In this document: positions 1 to 7,575 of the stretch, piece by piece
Position numbering within the stretch: position 1 is the first letter of the stretch
Layout: each line of letters opens with the position of its first letter
DNA from: Mesostigma viride
Taxonomy: Eukaryota; Streptophyta; Mesostigmatophyceae; Mesostigmatales; Mesostigmataceae
Direction of reading: 5' to 3'
DNA length: 28,176 nucleotides
Assembly: GCA_009746045.1 (NCBI GenBank)
Contig: RPFO01001487.1
Location: 1-28,176 of the forward strand
The notes under the pieces: model-generated
Databases searched by the model: none
Seen by the model: only the letters and a program-made list of their open reading frames with translations
What the model was told of the DNA's origin: nothing
Position numbers and translations under genes: made by a program

Positions 1-2
1 GG

Positions 3-176
3 GAGAATGGAGGGGAGGGGGAGGAGGAAGAGGGAGAGGGAGACGGAGAGGAGGATGCGGATTGGGAGCCGGGAGGACTGGTAGATGAGACGGTGCCATC
101 TACCGGCGCATGGAATGAAGTGGTACACAAGTTTACTCATGGCTATCGGCAAGTAGAGCATGCTCGCCTGGCCTAG
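3..176 (+). CDS. Possible C-terminal end of an unknown protein (5' partial)
   Basis: An open frame enters from the left edge and ends at TAG 174-176, giving 57 residues. The first ~20 are Glu/Gly/Asp-rich, encoded by a purine-rich GGA/GAG tract. The rest has mixed composition (W, H, Y, F, V) and looks protein-like. No family is recognised. It could be the tail of a host gene or of another mobile-element gene. It could also be a chance frame, because purine-rich tracts stay open easily. Confidence 0.3.
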   Translation, partial: ENGGEGEEEEGEGDGEEDADWEPGGLVDETVPSTGAWNEVVHKFTHGYRQVEHARLA

Positions 177-489
177 TTGCATCAATGAGTTGAGTTTGGA
201 GAGGCTGCATTTTGCTTGGATGAAGAATGTGTTAGCATGGCCAAACTTTTATGGCTTGTAGCCAAATCCTCTTGGGGTATGCAGTGTACTAGCGGTGTGC
301 AATTGCGAGGATTCCTGTCTTGTAGCGATGTGGCCTCTCACCCTGCAGCCTGGTAGATGTGTTGGCATGCAGCCACCCATCATGGGTCATCCGATCTGGT
401 GTGATTTGCATTTGCACACCTTGTATTAAGGCCATGATTTAATATTGTCTTGTTATTTTTAATGTGTATATGCGAAAAGAGGCATAATC
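177..489. other. Non-coding stretch
   Basis: AT-rich towards its right end. I see no gene, RNA or clear repeat. It could be the 3' UTR or flank of the frame ending at 176. Confidence 0.5.
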
Positions 490-1257
490 TGCTCATATAT
501 AGTGCTAGCAAATGTCACTACCTTTACCTATGCCTGACCTTACAAGTTGAGGATGGTCTAATGTAGTGGCAAACAGGTTATTTACAACAATTCACAGTTT
601 TCTGACATAGTTTGAGGCAACTATACTTACCAAAATGCTTGAAAAAGGCAAAAATTGCACCATTTATGCTAGCAAACGTCACTATTTTGAGATCAAACTG
701 GGCCCAAACTTGGCCCATGGTCTAATCTAGTGGTGTTTAGGTTGCTTCCAACATTTCATAGCTTTCTGACATAGTTTGATATTGTGTAGTAGCTTACACT
801 GAGCAAAATGCTTGAAAATGGCAAAAAATGCACCATTTATGCTAGCAAACGTCACTATTTTGACATCAAGCTGAGCCCAAACTTGGCCCATTGTCTATTC
901 TAGTGGTGTTTAGGTTGCTTCCAATATTTCATAGCTTTATGACGTAGTTTGATATTGTTTAGTAGCTTACACTGAGCAAAATGCTTGAAAATGGCAAAAA
1001 ATGCAGTATTTATGCTAGCAAACGTCACTATTTTGAGTTCAGATTGACCCCAAACTTTGTGCATGGTCTATTCTAGTGGTAATTAGGTTGCTTGCAAATA
1101 TCCATGATGGTTTGACGTGATTTAGTACTGTTTCCTATTTATTACTATTTAAAATGACAAAAATGTACCTTTTTTGCTAGCAAATGTCACCAAGATGACG
1201 TCCGATCGATACCAAACTTTGTACGAGGTCTATTTTGGTTGCAAACATCATGCATGA
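490..1257. repeat. Degenerate ~170-bp tandem repeat, about 4.5 copies
   Basis: The anchor GCTAGCAAAYGTCAC recurs at 504, 668, 841, 1014 and 1176, giving periods of 164, 173, 173 and 162 bp. Each unit also carries versions of 'CAAACTT(G/T)G', 'GGTCTATTCTAGTGGT', 'TTAGGTTGCTT' and 'GCAAAATGCTTGAAAA'. The central copies (668 and 841) are the most alike. The first and last copies are more diverged, as expected of an ageing satellite. The last copy is shortened and its similarity continues to about 1257, across the stop codon of the 1009-aa gene on the other strand. No protein is encoded. It is either a host satellite or a terminal repeat of the viral element. Confidence 0.85.
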
Positions 1258-4200
1258 CAATTTTCAGCATAAAAAGACAAACTTCGGTACGAAGTACATT
1301 TTGCGTGCTGGAGTACATTCTTAATGGCTGGTAGGGCGTGCCAAAATTGCGGAAGCGGGTAGTCGTATATGGGCTGCCTCAGACCGACCAAAGAATCTGC
1401 TTCCAATATCGTGTGCGATATACGCCTAGTTTCTCGGACATCTTCATACAGGGCCACGTCCATCCCGTGATTGCCGCCAATTGACGACAGGCTTGAACCA
1501 TAATAGTAGCTTAGGCTAGAAGCAAATAAAAGTGGGGTCGGGCCAGATACTGTTGGATCTAATACCTGGAACGTCACGGTCGCCAAATGGATCATACCAG
1601 TAACTGGAGGATCAACCAGTGAAATATGATCACAGGTTATGTCAACGTACGACGAGGATTTTGATATTGTCGTTGTAGAAAAACCGCCAGTCCACGCTTC
1701 TCCAACGACTACGCTGATAAGCAACGGATCATTGCTCAACTTGGTGTTTGAAAATCCAAGTCTTACATAAAACTTCCTTACCGACTGACGAGCTGGTAGA
1801 ATCCCATATATTTTGGCAGTATATTGGTTCATTTGCACGCCGTATTGAACATCGGGACACTTAACAACCGTGCGGATGACACTCTCATTCGTGAGTGTTA
1901 GCTCCTTAAACCAAGTATCCGCCACACCCGGTACGGGTTTTGTGACGCTATATTTGCCAAAAATGCTACAATTCCTCGACGAGGTGGACCTGTGACGCAG
2001 CTCCAACACGTCTCCGACGGCTGTGTACGATCCGGATGGGTTGTTGGTTTTTAGAGAGTCGAACTCTATGTCTTGTAGGTCATCTTTGATTGGCCAGACA
2101 TACGCGCCGTGGTACTCTCCGCTCAAGTGGAAGACTGGTCGGAGGGGCATCGGAATGTACGGGTCAAGAATGTCTGTAGGAGTGGTTGTAAATATACCGG
2201 ACGAGTTTGAGATTTTAGTCATGTCACTAAGTTCTTGAGGAGTTGTTTTGGATATATAACGCTCCACCTTCCCATCCGATTTTCTTCGAAATGCCACCCA
2301 GTAGCTGTTTTGTTGTCTCCATGATGAGTTTAACGTGTATCGAACCTTCGACTTCAGATTGTCAAACAGGTCGAGTGCATAGTCACTATGGTGCAGATTG
2401 ATACCCAGCATACCCCAATGCGTCGTAGCCGCATTTCTCCAATTCTGATGGGCATCTGTCGTGGCCGGGTGATATTTATTCGTCAAAGACATAGTATTTT
2501 CTGCAAACGAGACGAAAGCATCGTTGCTGCCCAAATATAGCCGAAAACACAATAGAAATGGGCCGTCGATGAGCTGCTCTGAAAAAACAACACATTTGCT
2601 TGGTGCCGGAGTGGCTGTTTTTACAAAAAAGAATTTTTCGGGAGACCCTTCAAAGTAGTATTTCGAAGCTTCTGCTTGCAGCGTGGTCACGGAGTGGCGC
2701 GAGAATGATTCTAGAGAATGGAGCGTCGTAGCGGGGCCGTCTATCTCCACGGTCTCTCCTGACAGGTTTGGCGAGTCCTTTACGGTTACGATCCTGTATC
2801 TGAGTTCTACATCATCGCCTTCGGATGGATTTTGAAACGTCGTTGTCTTCAACGTCCCATCCAAGGCCCCTTGAGATACTCCGTTCGCCAACAGATGAAA
2901 ACCGGTGAGAGGAGGCAACGACTTTCCCCACCCCACATCATGGTCCGCGTAGACGCCGTTGATCGCGATTTTTACAGGATTTAGATATGAAATGTAGGAA
3001 CTTGGTGTCCGGATGCCGGAGTGCAGTTGGCTCATTTTTGAAACGCATACCATCACCCCTCCTTTGTGGGTGGTGTAGGAGGTGAGGGTCGAGTCGTTGT
3101 AGACGTCTATCTCGTAGTTCATATACTTGTTACTATCTGCCGCGACTGGCGCGGTGATTACGGCGTCTTCCCCGCGCAGTCCCCCGTTTTGCGAGAGGGA
3201 GACTCCGCCGATGGTCGGAGTGGTCGGCGTGAGCTGGGTGGAATTCATGTACCACCTGATGGGGAGTTTGCGTTGGTATGCGAAGGGGGTCGTCATCTTT
3301 ATGCCCTGTTTGAGGGTCGTTCCCTCTACGACCTCCCAATTAGCGGTGGTTGGATTGGTGCTCCAGTAGAGTGCGTTCACAGGGTCAATCGGACCCATTC
3401 GCCAGTCCGTCAGTGGCGAGTATGTACGCGTGATGGTGAAGGATCTCCCAGTTAGTGGAAGGCGGCGGTTGTCGTCGCGAATCGTGGCGAAAGACAACAA
3501 CTCCACGCGGAGAGGGAGGCCGTTAAATCGAGATCCGCCGAGACCATAGAAAGAGTCGGAAAAGTATGGATATCCTACCTCTCCGTCCACAACGCTCTCC
3601 CCCGTGCGCGCCTGGGTCGTGTGGTAGTCGCGATAGGTAAACTTACAGATTCCACTCGCGTCGCCATTCGTAACGTTGTAGGGCAGCTGGACTCGCACAT
3701 CCTGGTCATTGATGACGTTGAACGCGTTTTGGTGCGACACGGTCGTCCCGTCTTCGAGATGGAGGACGAAATCCCCGTTCAAGTTAGCTATCGACGTTTT
3801 GCCTACCCCGTGTTGGTCAAAAAGGTAGTCCAATTGCGCGCGGGTCAGGACTCTGCCACCAGGGTCTAGCAACGTATCAGGGCTAAAGTCGAAGACGTGG
3901 TACTGGGTCGCTCCCACTTTCGCCGTAAGGTAAGGTTCATTTAGAGTGAGATCGTCGACTAAAGTAGTCCCTGATTTAAAATAGGAATACCCATTCACGA
4001 CGAGACTGTAAGCAAGTTCCGATGGGTCGCTTGCGGTCTCGTCGTCGTAATTGTCTCCGAGTCGCACATTTGTCGGCTGGCTCGGGTAGAAAATTTTGAA
4101 TCCGTCGACAACGAGTGACTCATCGAATGGATGTGAAATGCCAAGAAGTAACGTCACGCTAGCTTGAAGCCCATCTATGTCTGTTTCGATGTTAGAAACA

Positions 4201-4277
4201 CGCTCCTCCATTTCAGGGTCGAGCGTTAACCCGGTGGCGAGATTGGTCGGTCTGCTCAATGTTGTTAGAACGACCAT
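1248..4277 (-). CDS. Large beta-rich, fibre/spike-like protein of viral origin (1009 aa)
   Basis: An intact 1009-residue frame. No catalytic motif is visible. Residues ~20-46 form a short amphipathic heptad segment, as in the trimerising necks of fibres. The rest is rich in Thr, Ser, Gly, Tyr, Val and Asn with alternating polar and hydrophobic residues, suggesting repeated beta-structure. No signal peptide or membrane segment is obvious. Its position beside a packaging ATPase suggests a virion attachment or minor capsid protein; this is inference. It is too long for a typical double-jelly-roll major capsid protein, and I do not recognise that fold. The gene is divergent from the 4302 gene, with only 24 bp between the two ATGs. 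The stop and last few codons lie in the edge of the ~170-bp repeat, so the natural C-terminus may have been replaced. Confidence 0.8.
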   Translation of the reverse strand: MVVLTTLSRPTNLATGLTLDPEMEERVSNIETDIDGLQASVTLLLGISHPFDESLVVDGFKIFYPSQPTNVRLGDNYDDETASDPSELAYSLVVNGYSYFKSGTTLVDDLTLNEPYLTAKVGATQYHVFDFSPDTLLDPGGRVLTRAQLDYLFDQHGVGKTSIANLNGDFVLHLEDGTTVSHQNAFNVINDQDVRVQLPYNVTNGDASGICKFTYRDYHTTQARTGESVVDGEVGYPYFSDSFYGLGGSRFNGLPLRVELLSFATIRDDNRRLPLTGRSFTITRTYSPLTDWRMGPIDPVNALYWSTNPTTANWEVVEGTTLKQGIKMTTPFAYQRKLPIRWYMNSTQLTPTTPTIGGVSLSQNGGLRGEDAVITAPVAADSNKYMNYEIDVYNDSTLTSYTTHKGGVMVCVSKMSQLHSGIRTPSSYISYLNPVKIAINGVYADHDVGWGKSLPPLTGFHLLANGVSQGALDGTLKTTTFQNPSEGDDVELRYRIVTVKDSPNLSGETVEIDGPATTLHSLESFSRHSVTTLQAEASKYYFEGSPEKFFFVKTATPAPSKCVVFSEQLIDGPFLLCFRLYLGSNDAFVSFAENTMSLTNKYHPATTDAHQNWRNAATTHWGMLGINLHHSDYALDLFDNLKSKVRYTLNSSWRQQNSYWVAFRRKSDGKVERYISKTTPQELSDMTKISNSSGIFTTTPTDILDPYIPMPLRPVFHLSGEYHGAYVWPIKDDLQDIEFDSLKTNNPSGSYTAVGDVLELRHRSTSSRNCSIFGKYSVTKPVPGVADTWFKELTLTNESVIRTVVKCPDVQYGVQMNQYTAKIYGILPARQSVRKFYVRLGFSNTKLSNDPLLISVVVGEAWTGGFSTTTISKSSSYVDITCDHISLVDPPVTGMIHLATVTFQVLDPTVSGPTPLLFASSLSYYYGSSLSSIGGNHGMDVALYEDVRETRRISHTILEADSLVGLRQPIYDYPLPQFWHALPAIKNVLQHAKCTSYRSLSFYAENCHA

Positions 4278-4301
4278 TTATTATCTACCTAGAATATAAA
4301 C
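4278..4301. promoter_or_regulatory. 24-bp divergent intergenic promoter region
   Basis: The whole space between the start codons of the leftward 1009-aa gene and the rightward 175-aa gene is 24 bp. It is AT-rich and contains ATATAAA (4293-4299) reading right and TAGATAATAAA reading left, both TATA-like and within about 10 bp of an ATG. Either the leaders are nearly absent or core promoter elements lie inside the opposite gene. Such compact spacing is usual in small viral genomes and unusual in algal chromosomes. Confidence 0.5.
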
Positions 4302-4829
4302 ATGGCCTCTGAGGCTTCAGAGACCCCAACGAGCTACCAAGACGAAACCTTCGCCGAGACGCGGGAAGAGCAGGTTGACCTGGTCAAGACAATTCGAAAG
4401 GGACAACCGCTGAATGATGAACAGAAAAAAGCCCTTCGCGACAAAATGAGGGTTTACCAGCAACGCGCAAAAGCCGAGAGGGAGAAGAGACGAAACGAAG
4501 AAAAGGAGGCAGAGATAACGAAACGAAAGGTCCTTGCAAAGGAATTGGAGATTCAGCGGCAAAGGCTAGTCGAACTCGAGCTGCAAGAAGCTCGTAACAA
4601 ATCGCGGATTGAACGCCTTCTCGCTGAAGATTCCGTCGCCTCAACCCCCGCCGACACGCCAAAACCAAGACGGGGTCGAAAGCCCAAGGAGACAGAGCCG
4701 GACTCTCCGCCACCCCCGATCAAGACCCGACAGCTCCCACCTCCACCACCGCCACCTGTCGCGATGACGCCATACGAGATGCGCATGGCCGCCATCCGCG
4801 CGTCTCTCCTTGCTAGTCTGGACGATTAA
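4302..4829 (+). CDS. Coiled-coil / AT-hook proline-rich protein (175 aa), unknown function
   Basis: Residues ~20-110 are highly charged (K, E, R, Q) with regular Leu spacing and should form a long alpha-helical coiled coil. Residues 121-129 contain a PRRGRKP AT-hook-like motif that could bind the minor groove of AT-rich DNA. Residues 136-152 include two poly-proline runs, and the last ~20 residues look helical. I do not recognise the family. The stop is 12 bp before the ATPase start on the same strand, so the two may be co-expressed. A DNA-binding virion core or packaging-accessory role fits the context but is inference. Confidence 0.75.
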   Translation: MASEASETPTSYQDETFAETREEQVDLVKTIRKGQPLNDEQKKALRDKMRVYQQRAKAEREKRRNEEKEAEITKRKVLAKELEIQRQRLVELELQEARNKSRIERLLAEDSVASTPADTPKPRRGRKPKETEPDSPPPPIKTRQLPPPPPPPVAMTPYEMRMAAIRASLLASLDD

Positions 4830-4830
4830 A

Positions 4831-4845
4831 ATGTCTTCAGAATGA
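4831..4845 (+). promoter_or_regulatory. Four-codon uORF overlapping the ATPase start
   Basis: An out-of-frame ATG at 4831 gives four codons and ends in TGA at 4843-4845, overlapping the ATPase ATG at 4842. It could lower or couple ATPase translation if the transcript starts upstream. It could equally be chance. Confidence 0.25.
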
Positions 4846-5725
4846 TAATGGCTATCATCGAAGAGCGACGAATTCATTCACTTGAGAACAAAGACATCAA
4901 GCAACGATACGCCCCACAGCGTCCTGCTCCACCGAATATGCCGAGTCTTCATTTCATCGCAAACTTCTGCGGAGCTCGACGGTCTGGGAAAACTACATCG
5001 GCAGTCAACATGGCGAAGGCTTACTTTGCTAACAACTCATTCGACAAGCTGTACCTCATTTCAGGGAGTGCCCACACGGAGCCGAAATACAAGGAGCTCC
5101 CGGAACCAGCTATGACGATGGAAGTCTACTCTAACCTGGCATTCGATGGGATGATAGATCATATAAAGTCTGACCTCCACGAATACGAGAGGTACAAGGA
5201 CGATCTCAAGGTCTGGGAAACGTTCAAACGCGAATACGTGGATGGGAAAAAAAACGCAGAACTCATGGACCTCTCCATGTACCTACGCCTTGATGCAATG
5301 AACTGGGATAAACCTGCGACAAGGTTCGAGCACGGTCCTCCTTCGTCGCTCATTCTGATAGACGACATGCAAGGCAGTGCCCTCTATCAGAGCTCTAGCA
5401 AAAACGCTGTTGCGGCTTTCGCGTTCAAACACAGACACTTCCTCACGAGCATGATTTTCCTGACACAGGCGTACACGAGCGGTGGCGTACCACGAGCAGT
5501 GCGAGCGAATATATCGTTTCTTGCGCTGTTCAGAACGAAGGACCATCGAGCCGCGCGACAGATCGCGGAAGAGAGCGCGGGGCTGTGGCGCCGGACGAGT
5601 TTCTCGCGCTATGGGACCACGCCGTCAAGGACGATCCTCACGACTTCTTCGCTGTCGACTTCGACCAGCGCGACCCGAAAAAAATGTTTCGTCGAAACTT
5701 CAATACATTTCTCTCGATAAAATAA
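4842..5725 (+). CDS. A32-like (FtsK/HerA superfamily) DNA-packaging ATPase, frameshifted near the 3' end
   Basis: The P-loop NTPase that drives DNA into capsids in polinton-like viruses, virophages and large DNA viruses. Walker A is GARRSGKTT at residues 44-52. Walker B is LILIDD at 170-175. A conserved 'FLTQAY' stretch follows, with the sensor-like Gln of the family. The Met at 4848 has a good start context (ATAATGG) and is an alternative start. The open frame ends at 5720, but its last ~45 residues are Ser/Thr/Arg-rich nonsense. The -1 frame from the G run at 5579-5582 (GCGCGGGGCTG) reads a sensible C-terminus beginning AVAPDEFLALWDHAV and ending NTFLSIK at TAA 5723-5725. This is either a one-base G loss (mutation or assembly error) or, less likely, programmed -1 frameshifting. 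Family assignment is strong; intactness is doubtful. Confidence 0.9.
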
Positions 5726-5747
5726 TTTTCTCTGAACATGATATACT

Positions 5748-6242
5748 ATGGATATTCCGTCCATCAAACGATACGCAGGCGCCGAGAAGGAGTACGTGTT
5801 GGACACCCAAGCACTCCTCCGATATTGTTCGGGTTCTCGACTGGGGCAGAAAACTCTAGAACGTGTCGTCAGGATCCTTCAAGAAGCAGGCCACCACGAC
5901 ACGATTCCGTCCACCTGTCACGACATGAGCCCCGAAATCCGATTGGCCATCCTCGCCTTGGTGGGCGATCGCAGGCGTCCACGTGGGCGCTCACCCTCCA
6001 AAACGGAAAAACGACACGAACCGAAACGGCCTCGAGGGCGCCCAAGGATCCACCCCGTAGGGTATAAAAAGCCTCGAGCCAAAAAATTGTCTCATGTTCA
6101 GTCATCAGATGACGGTGACCGTAGAGGAGCGTCGCGAGCAATGGCGACGGGCCCAGGCGAAGAGGCGAGCAATCGCCCGCGACCAGACGAACTGCATCTC
6201 GGCGAAAAGCAAGGTCAAGAAGGGCGTCTGGAATCCCAGTGA
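5748..6242 (+). CDS. AT-hook basic protein (164 aa), unknown function
   Basis: It starts 22 bp after the ATPase's corrected stop. Residues 1-72 look like a compact helical domain. Residues 75-113 are strongly basic and contain two AT-hook-type cores, RRPRGR (76-81) and KRPRGRPR (93-100). Residues ~115-164 overlap the start of the tyrosine recombinase frame by 149 nt and look less protein-like, so the true C-terminus may be shorter or shifted by a mutation. The family is not recognised. A DNA-binding or architectural factor of the element is a reasonable inference, alongside the other AT-hook protein at 4302. Confidence 0.6.
   Translation: MDIPSIKRYAGAEKEYVLDTQALLRYCSGSRLGQKTLERVVRILQEAGHHDTIPSTCHDMSPEIRLAILALVGDRRRPRGRSPSKTEKRHEPKRPRGRPRIHPVGYKKPRAKKLSHVQSSDDGDRRGASRAMATGPGEEASNRPRPDELHLGEKQGQEGRLESQ
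6063..6070 (+). promoter_or_regulatory. TATA box (TATAAAAA) before the recombinase
   Basis: A canonical eukaryotic TATA box lies 24 bp before the first ATG (6094) and 39 bp before the second in-frame ATG (6109). Initiation about 25-30 bp downstream would favour 6109 as the real start. It lies inside the AT-hook gene, consistent with separately promoted, overlapping genes. Confidence 0.45.
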
Positions 6243-7377
6243 CCGATGGATCGCAAATAACCCCGAGTGCGCGGAAAAAATCGGCTTGCAGGCGACCTCT
6301 CCACCCTCGCCGGAGCCACCGCACCACGAGGAACCGCCTGCGCGACCTACTGATGGACGATATTGGACGTTCAACGAGGCCGTCGCCGCAGCGGATTCCC
6401 GGCCAGAGCATCACGAGCCTGGCAGGCCCTCGAGAGAGCGCGGGGCGACGCGCAAAACCGCGAAGGGGTATATCGGCAGGCTGCGAGTTCTCCTTGACAA
6501 AATGGGGTGCTCGCAGGACGAATCAGTCGACTGCCTCGCAGACACCGCCCGTGTCCTGCGCGTCGTCCACGAAACCTCGGAACCCAAACGCAAGCTCGCA
6601 CACTCGAAAGAGGATGCGTGGAGGGAGAACGAGAAGAACTTGCTCGGAGTGATAAACGGGGTGAATCGAATGATGCCACCTGAGAAGAGGCTCCCACGCG
6701 ACGTGACGGACGCGTACGCTGCTCGAGTCAATGAGCTGAAGGTCGGCGATCTCGACAGGAAATTCGACAGGGCCGAGAGCAAGCCACTGAGGTACACGTA
6801 CGAGCAGCTCCAGCGGATCGCCGCCGCCGAGTACAAAAAGGACCCTACGTCTGACGCCGCTTTGATGGGTCTTATTTACCTGTCCGGCGAGAAACTGCCA
6901 CCGACCAGGTACGACCACGACAAAATGCGCATCGTCAGTTCTATCAGCGAGCTCGAGCCACACGAGAACGGATACATTCCGAGCGAGCGCCGCATGATAA
7001 TTCAACGTTTTAAGACGGCAGAGACGTACGGCACGTACGACTACCAAATTCCAGACGGGTACAAGAAGCTGATTAACGCGTTGCAGGCTCGAGCTGATCA
7101 GAAGTACGTGTTCGAGGACCCAAAAAATCCAGGCGAATACATGAAGCACGAGTATTATTCTGCGAAGTACAACCGCATCTACCACGGCATTGATGCAACG
7201 AGGCAGGCGTACATCACCCGTTTCTTGAAGGGCGCTTCGTGGAAAAAGCGAAAATGGGCTGGTGACTTGATGGGGCACGACGTACTTACAGGAGCCGTTT
7301 ACGAGCGGCAGGCGGGGGACCCCTCTCCCCAGGGCGGCGAGACTGGCGGACGTCGGCTGAGGCCGAGGAAAAAGTAG
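6094..7377 (+). CDS. Tyrosine recombinase / integrase
   Basis: Likely cuts and rejoins DNA through a 3'-phosphotyrosine to insert the element. The frame opens after TAG 6058-6060; ATG 6094 or 6109 could start it. The N-terminal ~100 residues are basic and Pro-rich. Residues ~115-230 are helical and fit a core-binding domain. The catalytic domain shows LPPTRYDHDKM with Arg272 (box I), Lys308 in the RFKTAETYGT strand, Arg370 (box II), His395 in MGHD, and the nucleophile candidate Tyr403, eight residues after the His. Box II reads D-A-T-R-Q where HxxRH is usual, so the box-II His is Asp367. The C-terminus is basic (RRLRPRKK). Tyrosine recombinases replace the RVE integrase in several polinton-like viruses and virophages. 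Family call good; activity unproven. Confidence 0.82.
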   Translation: MFSHQMTVTVEERREQWRRAQAKRRAIARDQTNCISAKSKVKKGVWNPSDRWIANNPECAEKIGLQATSPPSPEPPHHEEPPARPTDGRYWTFNEAVAAADSRPEHHEPGRPSRERGATRKTAKGYIGRLRVLLDKMGCSQDESVDCLADTARVLRVVHETSEPKRKLAHSKEDAWRENEKNLLGVINGVNRMMPPEKRLPRDVTDAYAARVNELKVGDLDRKFDRAESKPLRYTYEQLQRIAAAEYKKDPTSDAALMGLIYLSGEKLPPTRYDHDKMRIVSSISELEPHENGYIPSERRMIIQRFKTAETYGTYDYQIPDGYKKLINALQARADQKYVFEDPKNPGEYMKHEYYSAKYNRIYHGIDATRQAYITRFLKGASWKKRKWAGDLMGHDVLTGAVYERQAGDPSPQGGETGGRRLRPRKK

Positions 7378-7575
7378 ACAGTTTTCCCGTGGGAAATTTT
7401 CATGAATGTCGAAAAGGATATCCTAAACTGCATGCATTATACAGGAAATAAAAAAGTTCCATGGGACCATTTTTCTCAAGGGTCGAGGTTCGAGGGTCTG
7501 TGTGGTTTTTAGACGAACTGAAATTTTTTAATCGAAACTTTTTTTTTCTAAGCATACGGTATACAACCTTCCAGA
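7378..7575. promoter_or_regulatory. Intergenic region before the primase with hairpin and T-rich tract
   Basis: The 198-bp gap contains an inverted repeat TTTCCC-GT-GGGAAA at 7383-7396, just after the recombinase stop, and a T-rich tract around 7541-7551 followed by GGTATACA. The hairpin includes CCCGTGGGA, the first of several copies of a CGTGGGA motif found around the primase gene. It may hold recombinase 3' processing signals and the primase promoter. Confidence 0.4.

Noticed and set aside
1248-4277. Reading the 1009-aa protein as the major capsid protein
   Set aside because: It is much longer than typical PLV or virophage double-jelly-roll capsid proteins and I see no recognisable capsid motif; fibre/spike-like is the more cautious call.
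5482-5859. 125-aa Arg-rich frame over the ATPase end
   Set aside because: Arg-rich shadow frame; the natural ATPase tail is in the third frame.
5869-6414. 181-aa minus-strand frame opposite the AT-hook and recombinase genes
   Set aside because: Shadow frame rich in Arg, Gly and Leu with no motif; the plus strand carries the recognised gene.
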